From Astrocystis sublimbata (Eukaryota > Ascomycota > Sordariomycetes > Xylariales > Xylariaceae), in the NCBI GenBank assembly GCA_022453515.1, contig JAJNNY010000091.1, forward strand, positions 1 to 64,000: 64,000 nucleotides of DNA, read 5' to 3'. This document shows positions 45,283-55,069 of this stretch, in pieces (within the stretch, counting starts at the first letter, position 1; every line of letters starts with the position of its first letter). A program made the translations under genes and the position numbers. The notes beneath the pieces are model-generated. The model searched no databases, had not been told where the DNA came from, and worked only from the letters and a program-made list of their open reading frames with translations.

Positions 45283-47595
45283 ATGTCACCCCCAGCCAAT
45301 CGCCCAACCCACGAGGACATCGCAGACTTACATCCCCCCCGTGCGGACCAGGCTTGCAAGGAATGTCGAAGGAGAAAGGCGAAGTGCGATCGGTCGATTC
45401 CGGCTTGCGACACGTGTGTGAAGTATCGCAGACATTGTCTTTATGAGAAGCACTCTCGGACGCCCCTCACACGCAGACATCTGACGGAGGTGGAAGAGAA
45501 GCTTGAGCGCGCGAAGCTCGTCATCGCTCATCTCCGAGCGCGGGCGTCCGTGTCCTCACCCTCGACAACAGAGGATGCGCCGGCTGTGCCTGGCGTCAAT
45601 GCGACTAGACCGGCTCATTTGTCTGCGTCTTCCCTACTGGGGAGCTGATATAATCAAAACAACGACCCGGGAGAGGGTAGTACCGAAGCCGTGGAGTCGC
45701 CGAAGTCATCACAGTGTGTTGATGACATCCTTGAAGTTTCTCCCAAAGACGATTTCGAATGGGACGAGCAAGAGACTGGGACAAGCAACTCCGCACCGAC
45801 CGAGTCCATTGGCAACAGGAATGTTCTTAAGGGTGGGGATAATTCAGTTATTGCCGATGGTATGGCTTCCCTTGCTGTTGACGAAAGAGAATCTGGCTAT
45901 CTTGGTGTTGCTTCAGGGGCCGCTTTGCTTCGATTATTCGCGACAGCGCCTCGACCACGATCGTACTCTACTGCGTCCCGAGCTTCTGGGCAGCTGCGCG
46001 ATACACAGCACTCCCTGCTCTCGCAGCCTGACCCAACTAGCCTCGTAACGGAAGCGATGGTCGATGCCTACTTCGGTCAATACCATCTAAGCTACCCCAT
46101 TGTCCATGAGGCAACATTCCGCGCTCAATTGTCCGGGGTCATACCGCGGCCTCACGGTGATTGTTGGTTAATTCTAGCCTACATAGTTGCGACTATTGGG
46201 GTTTGGACAACGGCGAAGAAACTTACAAACCTCAATGGCAAGCTCTTTGCCCAAGCGCGGTCTATTTTATCGTTCAACATCCTCGAAGTTGGCAATATAA
46301 CGCTGGTGCAGGCCTTGGCACTTATATCAAACTACGAACAGAAAAGAAACAAGCCAAACTCTGGATATAACTATAGTGGCCTGGCTCTCCGTGTAGCAAT
46401 GGGCTTAGGGCTACACAAGGAGTTTCGGGGTTGGGATATCTCGCCCCTGGCCTTGGAGATGCGACGACGAACGTGGTGGTCGCTCTGTGTCTTTGAGGTG
46501 GGATCAACGATCACGTTCAGTCGACCTCATACATGGCCACGTGAAGGGGTCGAAACGGCCCTGCCGCTGAATGTTGATGACAGGGTAACATTAAACTTTC
46601 CGACACGTGCTTCGTCAGTTCTCGTCTGCTGACGGTACAACTAGTCTCTAACTGTCCTTTCGAAAACGTTTCCAGATGAAGTAAACGGCATTACGCCCTA
46701 TGCAGCCCTCATCACACAAGCAAACTTCCATGCCGCCACGACATCGATTTACTGTCGGGTCATTTCAAAACCTCCACCTTCCGCTACAGAACTGCTTGGC
46801 ATGGATGACAAGCTCATTGAGCCATGGTTACGGGGTTTGCCCGACTACTTCTCAGAGGGCATTTCTCCTCCTGCAAAGTATCAACATGCCCACCTCGTCA
46901 TGAAGTGGCGGTTGCGCAACTTCCGAATCATCATGTACCGACCCTTCGTAATCCGCAAAGCCTTCACTACCCAAGATCGTCGTTACGAAGAGTCTGCAGA
47001 TGACCGAAGGGCCTACGACATATGTCTCATTCAAGCCAAAGAAACAATCATCAGCATCAGCGACCACGTTGCCGCCGAGAAGTGCAATCGCCTAGAAGCG
47101 TGGTATGCACTGTAAGCCTCCCTATCTTTACCTGTACTTTCATGCTCGTCGCAGTTGCGCTAAACCAGCAGCAGTTACTTCCTGTTCCAGGCGGTCCTCA
47201 TTCCCTGCATCTGTCTCCGCACAGGCTCGGCATCCCCCGCCGCTACGGACTGGAAAGAACAGGTTATGGCGACTTTGAAGTCGACCAAGACGCTAACACT
47301 ACTAAACGCAAATTCGGTGCGTTGCCATCAAGCCATTCTAGGTATGTGTGGCCAATTTATGGATGCTCCTCACATCAGCCCGCCCGATGCTGGTCCTCCT
47401 CCAGTGCAAGAAACAACTGCGACAGCTTGGACACCGACAGTGGATGGGGGCCTAGCAGCTAGAGCTAACGACCAGCTTTCCCCTGCATGGTTTGGAGCTT
47501 CTCCACTTGGTGTATCCGATGTGTTTATAGGGGATGAGGCCTGGTCAAATTTCCTCAGAAGCTCTGCTGATGAATGGTGGTTTGCCGACTCATGA
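45283..47595 (+). pseudogene. Zn2Cys6 fungal transcription factor with an in-frame TGA
   Basis: Gal4-type regulator. The binuclear zinc cluster is complete: C25, C28, C35, C42, C45 and C52, followed by a linker and a short coiled coil (EVEEKLERAKLVIAHLRA). A TGA at 45646-45648 (after HLSASSLLGS) interrupts the linker; the frame then continues (YNQNNDPGEG) into the fungal-specific middle homology domain with YFGQYHLSYPIVHEATFRA, GLALRVAMGLGLHKE and RRRTWWSLCVFE. Exons 45283-46584, 46645-47111 and 47175-47595 join in frame (DDR to SLTVLSK; WYA to LYFLFQAV). CGA-to-TGA would explain the stop. A weak intron (GTCTGC donor at about 45619, GGTAG acceptor at 45678) could also remove it. If the stop is real, only the DNA-binding part is made. 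Confidence 0.75.
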
Positions 47596-47960
47596 CTATT
47601 GCTTGAGGTCTCTAGGTAAGTTTTGATAACAGAAGCCGCAATGCCGCATCATGAGCACCGAGGAATCAATAAGAATCGCATAAGAATCGCATAAGAATCG
47701 TGAACACAAGTGTCTATAAGCTAGATCTAATCAAGTTAGGTGCGTGACGGCCCGACCCTAGACGTCTAAGTCCTTGCTAGGGCCTGCAGCATTCACACAC
47801 CTTTTCTTGATGATCTTCTTGACTTGATTGCTCAGTGAGCAACAAACTTTTGCTTAAGTTCATGTACATTATCCTCCAGCAAAGCCCATGTTTGCCCTTG
47901 CGGATGAAAAAAAGACTTCGCACCTGTTAGATCCAGCTAGGCAAAAACGAAGTGGAACAG
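47596..47960. other. Convergent intergenic region with a short tandem repeat
   Basis: Contains ATAAGAATCGC repeated about three times at 47669-47700 (period 11). No gene. Confidence 0.5.
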
Positions 47961-50867
47961 CTATATCTTTCTCGCCACTTTCTTCTCAATAAAATCCGCC
48001 TCGTCACTTTCCTCAGATGCCACAAATTTCCTTTTGCCCATCGTGTCGTGCTTGCTCATCGAGATTAGTGCATCTCCATCTCCCAATCTGAGTTCCATGT
48101 CATGACAGAGGTCCAGAAAACGTTCCGCTCTCACCAATTGGTCACGCCCCTCACTCTTAAACAATTGAATGTATCCCATGTGACGCCTCACAATTTGATC
48201 AGGTCGCTCAAGGCCCAGAGGTTTGAGGTCCGCACCGGCTTTGATAAATGCTTCCGTGATCTCAAGAGTTCGAAAAATGTCTCCCCTTTCCATCCTATGC
48301 ATCTCACGGAGCCAGTCTCGCCATGGAGTTGTGCTCAGTCTCTCAGCATTCCTGAATTGTTCATTTGGTTGACAGCCTTCTGCAAGAAGGAAACGAATCA
48401 TTCCATGATTTTGCGGCAGACGAACCTCTCGCCAGAATAGCGGCCGGCGTATGGCATGGTATAGTAAAGGGAATTGAGAGTGAGCGTCAAGGGACGGTCG
48501 CAGTAAATGCTTGGCACAAGAAACTATGCCCGACTCAACTGCGAGGACCAATGGAGATATCCTCGGTTGAGAACCGCTTTGTGTGGATTGTAGTATGACC
48601 TGGGCAATCTTCTCTAGCTTTGATAAGACGATGAAGGATCGATCACCGATTAAGTCGCCAGAGCATGTTGCGCACATAATTGCATCCTCGATAAAGGCGT
48701 GGTGACTGGACGTGGAGCCTTTCTGTAACTGTATTCGAGCCATTTGTAAAGACATGACTGCCAGCACTTCATTTGCATCGAACCCCGAGTCATCGAAATC
48801 GAGGCTTGTGTGTTCCCAAGTCTTTGGGTTGTCTAGGAACTCAAACATGGTCCGATGCATGAACTCAATGGTAGAATCAACGACAGTATCATGTTCGGAG
48901 TTTCTTGATCCACACTGACAGTTCTGGGGGCGTCTTTTGATTTCCAGAAGCCCGCCACAGCGACTGCGAAGACGACCTTCTATGGGCGCACATAAGGAAC
49001 TTCGTTGTGGTCTCGACAAAACGTGGAGGGTGTCGTTATGTTCGATATGGAAATCGCAACTATCCATCAAAGCCCATGCTAACGTGTAGATCAGCTTTGC
49101 TTCCCCAACTGCAGGAATTATCTGCCGCTGATGACAAATTTTCAACATTTTGGCCATCTGTTGATGATATCGGGGTTCGACACGATCTAGCATGTGTTTG
49201 AACAAATCTTCTAGCTTCGGTGGTAGCTCGTTCACGCGTTGTTTAAGCTCTCGTAGGTTGTCACATGCGGCAAAACCATCTATGACCGAGCGACATGCCA
49301 AAACAACCCACAAAAAGACGCCTGACGCTTTGTCCACTAGCTCTTCGGTGATGGAGGCTGTGTTCACTGGGTCCGAGACCGTAAGGTCCTGCATGTAGGG
49401 ATGAGCGCCAACTGTAGATCGCACGTAGCTGGCAATATCGTCACGAGTCAAATCCTGAAGCCTCATGCTTGGGAAATCAGAAAACGCAAGAGCGCAAGAA
49501 GGGTCAGGCCTGCTTGATACCACGATTTTGATCTTCGGGTTACAAGCAAGCTTCATCACCAAGGCGATTCCTTCGTTTTGATCGCCATGAAACTCGTCAA
49601 GGCCATCTATGAAAAAGCAGAACAGTCTGTTCACTGCTTTTTGAGTAGATAACCTGTCAATAGCTGCGTTCAAATCAACATCCGTGGGAGGAAGTAGATC
49701 TGTTCGGTCTCCTTGTTGAGCATCACGCCACATTTTTGGCAATATCTCGGGCACGAGTTCATGTTGCACCGTCAAAATCTGGTGCAAAATGGCTCTTGAT
49801 AGGCCGTTCAGAGATCGTTGTTCTGATGTGCCCAGATTCGAAAAGAAAAACGAGCCGACAGACAATGGATGCGATGTGGCCCAATCAGATAGCAGTTTTT
49901 GTGTAGCTGAATGTGTATAAAGATACTTCATCAGAGTCGACTTCCCGCTACCAGCCTTGCCTGATAACCAGTAGACTTTGTCTCCTGTAGCAAGCCAAGA
50001 GGGTAGATCATCCCACAAGGCCCTTTCATCGCCCCCCAAAAGTTCATATGAGCTTCTCAGAGCCCAATGGAATGTTTCGGGGTGTGGAGCTGTTACAGCG
50101 TCTCGCCTGTCGTCTAGACTCCGAAACCATACGACGTCTAGAATCCGTTGTGCGCGCAGATCTTTAATTCGCTCTATGGCTGCTTCGGCAATTAATTCTT
50201 GGTCTTGGTATGTCGCGTCGTATATCAGCTGTAGTAATTTCGTATCTCTCAAATGCGACATGTCCTCCTCCGCCATCAACTTGCCCATGCTGCCCTCAGC
50301 TGCATGATCAGTTTCTGGCACCAACTGGTGCAGACCAGACACGAACTCCGAAAGCTCTTGCACGAGCTTTTCGAACTTTTCTTTGTCTGCTACAACCCAA
50401 CGCATTCGGGTTGGTCTTGAGATAGATTCTCCAGTCTTTTTAATGTTTATCTTGAGCTTATCGAAATCAATATTGAACTGTTGCATGCGCGATGTGGTGA
50501 TACTACTGGCCCGAGATTCAATTTCTGGTCGGCGTGATGTGACTGATGTATCATCGGTTCGCAAACCATAACGCTGTTCGAGTAGGGTGCTTTCACTCAG
50601 AAGCAATTTAATGCCTGCTAAAATACGGGATATTGTTGATTGGAGGATAGGGTCGTCAAGTCGCTTGTCGTAGTCATCGTGAACGAGGCGCACGCGGGTA
50701 GCCCATTGCAGAAGAAGAGCCTTTTGTACATGAAGCTTCGTATCTAAGATATGATAAGCGCGGCCAAGAGCGCGACTGGACAAGAATAAGGAAAACAGGC
50801 TGATACAGCTCTGGAAAGTGCCAATCAATCCGACGAGCCCGAGAACTAGACCAATTGGTTCAGCCAT
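47961..50867 (-). CDS. HeLo-domain NACHT protein (STAND, HET-S-like N terminus)
   Basis: Single-exon gene of 968 residues. The N terminus (MAEPIGLVLGLVGLIGTFQSC, then LDTKLHVQKALLLQWATRVR) matches the HeLo domain of HET-S and related cell-death effectors, a membrane-targeting helical bundle. The NACHT ATPase has the P-loop GKAGSGKS at residues 303-310, Walker-B-like FCFFIDGLDEFHGD, and the sensor stretch KIKIVVSSRPD. The segment after NACHT (ELPPKLEDLFKHMLDRVEP, STIEFMHRTMFEFLDN) resembles the conserved C-terminal extension of fungal NACHT proteins. No ankyrin, WD40 or TPR array is evident. Such proteins are thought to act in incompatibility or immune-like cell death at membranes. The next gene upstream is divergent. 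Confidence 0.9.
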   Translation of the reverse strand: MAEPIGLVLGLVGLIGTFQSCISLFSLFLSSRALGRAYHILDTKLHVQKALLLQWATRVRLVHDDYDKRLDDPILQSTISRILAGIKLLLSESTLLEQRYGLRTDDTSVTSRRPEIESRASSITTSRMQQFNIDFDKLKINIKKTGESISRPTRMRWVVADKEKFEKLVQELSEFVSGLHQLVPETDHAAEGSMGKLMAEEDMSHLRDTKLLQLIYDATYQDQELIAEAAIERIKDLRAQRILDVVWFRSLDDRRDAVTAPHPETFHWALRSSYELLGGDERALWDDLPSWLATGDKVYWLSGKAGSGKSTLMKYLYTHSATQKLLSDWATSHPLSVGSFFFSNLGTSEQRSLNGLSRAILHQILTVQHELVPEILPKMWRDAQQGDRTDLLPPTDVDLNAAIDRLSTQKAVNRLFCFFIDGLDEFHGDQNEGIALVMKLACNPKIKIVVSSRPDPSCALAFSDFPSMRLQDLTRDDIASYVRSTVGAHPYMQDLTVSDPVNTASITEELVDKASGVFLWVVLACRSVIDGFAACDNLRELKQRVNELPPKLEDLFKHMLDRVEPRYHQQMAKMLKICHQRQIIPAVGEAKLIYTLAWALMDSCDFHIEHNDTLHVLSRPQRSSLCAPIEGRLRSRCGGLLEIKRRPQNCQCGSRNSEHDTVVDSTIEFMHRTMFEFLDNPKTWEHTSLDFDDSGFDANEVLAVMSLQMARIQLQKGSTSSHHAFIEDAIMCATCSGDLIGDRSFIVLSKLEKIAQVILQSTQSGSQPRISPLVLAVESGIVSCAKHLLRPSLDAHSQFPLLYHAIRRPLFWREVRLPQNHGMIRFLLAEGCQPNEQFRNAERLSTTPWRDWLREMHRMERGDIFRTLEITEAFIKAGADLKPLGLERPDQIVRRHMGYIQLFKSEGRDQLVRAERFLDLCHDMELRLGDGDALISMSKHDTMGKRKFVASEESDEADFIEKKVARKI

Positions 50868-51712
50868 GAGTACAAATGCGTACTTAGGTACCTAGGTACG
50901 TATATCAGATGTAGTATTAATTGATTTTTCGGTAACAAATGTCTTAGATGGCTTGCTTCCTAGTCGCATCCAAAAGCTTTCGGATTTCTAGATAGCGATG
51001 GAGATCTTTGGGTCGTTTAAACCTGGAAATACTGCTAGGATCTGTACACTATATATATACACGCAAGGCGATGCTAGATGGCAGTTCGTACCACGTCCGT
51101 CTGCTGTCTGCCTGACGGGGCGCAGGCATGATCGGCGTCACATGTCAGCAGTATCATTGTGCATCATCTTCGTGTCCGATAGTTGTGCAACAGCCTGATC
51201 AGGTAGGTGCTAGGATTCCAAAAGCCACAGGCAAGCCGAATGCGACGTTGGCGTTCAAACATCATCTTAGAGTACCTACCTACTTGGTAGGCACTCAGTC
51301 GACATGCCAATGTAGATAGAGATATTAGAGATTTGAACTATTACCAGGATCATGAGCTTTTTTCTGATCTTTTGATAAAAATTCTATGTATCTTAGTGAT
51401 GATTTTGATCGATGTCTCAGGCCTCGAGCTGTGCCGTTTTTGGCTAGTGTGTCACTCATTCATTTTGGATCGACGCCGCCACCGCAATTGACGATCCAGT
51501 CACTGCGCATACAAATGACCGTACTTGTACTCGCTTTCACGACATCCTTATTGTTCGCAGAATATAACCAACTCGTTGTATAAGCCTCATACCAAATGAC
51601 CCTGTTGAGGTAGACTGCATCGGCACACCAAGCTCAAAGTTTATCATCTTGCACATCACCCTACTACTATTCAACTTCTTCTTGTTCCAGTATCTAGCTT
51701 GCATTCAACATC
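50868..51712. promoter_or_regulatory. Divergent promoter of the HeLo-NACHT gene and the hypothetical gene
   Basis: Carries a TTAGGTACCTAGGTACGTA palindromic word right before the HeLo-NACHT start (about 50883-50900). No coding gene supported. Confidence 0.35.
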
Positions 51713-52871
51713 ATGGCGGATGAATGGGCCACGCGAAAGATTGAGGCCTGGGTTGAAGAGGGCGCTATGACGCCGGCCTCAATCATGGCCCGTCTAGACC
51801 GCAGAATCGAAGAAGGCTATGCAATTGGCGACGAGGAGGAGCCAATTCTCGACGCCATATTCAGACTTAAGGGCAGTAGTGAGGATTACACTCTTCCGGC
51901 AGTCACAGAGTCTCATTTACTTCATATGTTGGAGACCAAAACAGAACTCCCTCGCTCTATTGAGAGCAGGAAATCCTGCAAGATCATATACGACAGTATT
52001 GCACGTCTGAGCAGCCTCCCCTTCCTAAGCAAGTGGAAGAGTAAGCCGGCAGGTGCATTTTCACAGGCATCACAAGGTCTCACTAGAAAAAAGCTTGTGC
52101 GCGGCCTAGTCTGGACTTTACCGGACCGTCCTCAACATTTCATTGAGGAGGGGTCACATTCCCGCTACAGGACTGAGGAAGATCACCACAGGCTGATCTT
52201 CCAAAGTCTCGCTACAGGAATCCCCAGACAAGGCACCCATGCCCCTGCTTCTGTATCCTCATCATCAGAGAACAACAACGATGATGACGAGATCTACACA
52301 GAACTCTTAGACGTGCTCTACTCGACACAAACAGTTGTGAATCCCGGTCTCGCGCGTGTTCATCGGGATACTATGTGGCCGCTAGCAAAGCGTATTGCGA
52401 CCGAAAATGGCATTCCCACGATAAACGGGCTCGCTATCCCGATTGACCGATTTGAGCGACTTGTGAAGCTCTTGCTCGCACTGCAGTTCTCACCACCTAC
52501 TGATCCGTCAGCCCTCGACCACGCAGCCCAAAAATGACGAGGCGAGTATCCAGACGGATGAGAATCCACATAATGCTCTTCAGGAGCGATGTGTGCTATT
52601 CCAGCTGCAACCCGTACAGAGCGTGTTCAAGGGCGTCGTGGGGACGCCAGGTTGGAGCCTTGATGATGACCAAGAAGGAGTGAGGTTTGGGCTGGAAGGA
52701 GGCGTGTCGCTGATGTTGAGAGATGGGCTGCGGCGGGCCGTGGTGCGCCAGAAGTCGTGTGATGAAGAGTCCAGCCCCAATGCTATGTCGTACGCGCCGA
52801 GGGCTTGGCAAGGTGACTGGACGGTCGACTTAGATGTGAAGGGTATAGAAATATGGAGTGAGCAATACTAA
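51713..52871 (+). CDS. Hypothetical protein with a probable frame break near 52.5 kb
   Basis: Starts at 51713 (MADEWATRKIEAWVEEG) and stays open for 274 residues to a TGA at 52535-52537. Directly overlapping this end, the frame one base over is open without a stop from about 52500 to 52871. It reads as a natural continuation (DEASIQTDENPHNALQERC to DWTVDLDVKGIEIWSEQY). Either a one-base insertion broke the gene, or a small intron of unusual length (3n+1) was missed; I found no clear donor/acceptor pair. The first part is acidic and helical with FERLVKLLLALQFSPP; no family recognised. Divergent from the HeLo-NACHT gene. If the break is real, a 274-residue product remains. Confidence 0.6.
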
Positions 52872-53238
52872 CGGAGAGTGACTGGTAACAAGACCGAGAG
52901 CCCCGTGGATTTTCTTTAAGGGCGGGATTGTAGTGTGAGCAGCAACATAGAGAGATGGCAAGATTAAAATACACACTATAACAGCATGCCGTTTCAGTTG
53001 AGGATCTCCTCTTATGCAAGCAGCTTGAACAATTGAGCTTGGGGACAGTTTCATGAAGTCATAACTGATCGTATGGGAATTCTGTCAACAGGTCCAACTT
53101 TTCTACTACTTTTGATACACTAGCTAGTGCATCTAGCTTCAAAAGTGCGGCACGGTGAGTATAATGACCTAAGTTCACTCAGATGGTGACTGACCTATCA
53201 ATCATTCTGGACTGCTATAATAAATCTGCAACACCACT
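52872..53238. other. Convergent intergenic region
   Basis: 3' flanks; nothing else seen. Confidence 0.4.
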
Positions 53239-55069
53239 TCAAGTGGGCGTGGCAATCATCCCTATAGGAACAGGAACCGCACTATCCGACTTCTCGAACT
53301 CGCTCTCTATCTCCTCCAGCGACTTCCCCTTGGTCTCCGGCATGAAGTAACACACGACCACGGCGAGCAGGGTCGAGAAGCCGTACAGGAAGTACGGCCC
53401 GCTGGGCGACGAGCGCAGGAAGACGGGCGCCGAGAACGTGACGCCGAAGTTCACGGACCAGTTAGCCAGGAGTTCGAGAGAGGCGACCTTGGCGCGGATG
53501 TTGGTGGGGATGATTTCGACCGAGTAGATCTTGCCAACCTAATTAAATTCCAAGCCGTTAGCGCTGACGGCCCCAGTGAACAAGGTTAATGTACCAAAGA
53601 TAGGAATTATGCGGATGGGTGTATGAGCAACTTACCACAGCCCATGACCACGAGAAGTTAGCCACGAACAGATACGTCAAGACAATGACAACCCATTGCG
53701 CAGCCGACGACTGCAGACGCACTACATTATCCTCAATCACCCCAAACCTGGCATACAGCGAGCCGATGACAATGAGACAGGCCGCCATCGCAGCACCGCC
53801 GTAGACGAGCGGCAGCCGCCGACCCCAGCGATCGATCCAGATCTGCGCAGGGATGGTCGCGACTAACATGACGATGCCGCTGACGCCTGAGGCCAAGAAT
53901 GTGGCGCTCGTCGATGATATGCCCGCTTGCTGGAAGATGATGGGGGCGTAGTATAGCACCACGTCGATCTGCGGGTGGGTAAGTGGGTGGTCAGCAATTC
54001 AACTTATCTCATGTCGCACGAGTGTATGTATGTAAGCAGGTAGATAGGTAAGAAAGACTTTGCAAAGCTCATTATTGGCTCGGTAGGCATTAACCCGCTG
54101 ACAAATGAAAGGGGGGTATTCGTGCGAGAGATCCGACTTACACCGGTCAACTGCTGGAACGACATCAGGAACAACCCCAGCATCGTCCGCTTGATATACC
54201 GCCTCTGGAACATAGTCATAAACCCCTCCTGCTTCTGCTCCTGCTCTTGTCCTTCCCCAACAATCTCCAACCTCCCCTCCATCTCCGCCAACTCCTTCAC
54301 CACCTTCTCCTCACTCCCCCTATACCGTCTCAGCACCTGCACCGCCTCCTCTCTCCTCCCCTTCCTCAACAACCACCTCGGCGACGACGGCGCGAAGAAA
54401 ATCCCGCCTGCTAGCACCGCCGCAAACGCCGCCTGCACGATAAACGGCGTGCGCCACGCCAGACTGCCCTCAATACCCTGCGCGCCGAAAGAGATGAAAT
54501 ACCCCGCGGTAATCCCCAGCACAACATATAGCTGCACCATGCACGCGGCCACGCCGCGGATCGACTGCGGCGCGAGCTCGACGAGATACACTGTCGCCAC
54601 GGCGATGCACTGCCCGAAGCCGGCGCCCGAGACCAGCCGCGCGACGATCAGAGAGGGGAAGCTGGGGGAGGCGGCCGATAGCACGGTGCCGAGCAGGCTG
54701 AGGAGCGCGCCGGTTAGGATTCCGTAGCGCCGTGAGATGAGGTCGGATATGTGTCCGCTTGTTAGCGAGGAGGCGGCTGCGGCGAGCAGAATTGAGGATA
54801 CGTAGATGCCTTGCTGTGTGCTGCTCAGGTCGCCGATCGAGGTTGCGAATTGCGGCATTACGGTTATGGGGCCGATTGAGCCTGGGGAGGAGACATTGGG
54901 TTTAGTGTTTGGTGTTTGGTGGCAATGGACGGATGAGGGGTCTTGTGATGGATGGATGGTGTTGCGAATTACACTACACACCTGTGTCGAGGCCATACAG
55001 AAATCCGGCGAGCGAGATGTGCGAGGCCACGACAAGCGTGCGCCTGTGGTGGCTCGGGAGAGCGAACAT
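53239..55069 (-). CDS. MFS sugar/polyol:H+ symporter
   Basis: Plasma membrane sugar porter of the MFS. Starts at 55069 (MFALPSHHRRTLVV). Exon one ends at 54982 and joins in phase to GSIGPITVMPQF, giving the GLDTG-S segment of helix one. Signatures: SRRYGILTGALLSLLG, RLVSGAGFGQ, VYLVELAPQSIRG, SSPRWLLRKGR, the central FQQLTG, DRWGRRLPLVYGG, and the terminal MPETKGKSLEEIE. Three introns are visible. No premature stop was found, in contrast to the degraded transporter at 41.8-43.0 kb. Twelve helices are expected. The substrate cannot be assigned beyond the sugar porter family. Confidence 0.9.
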
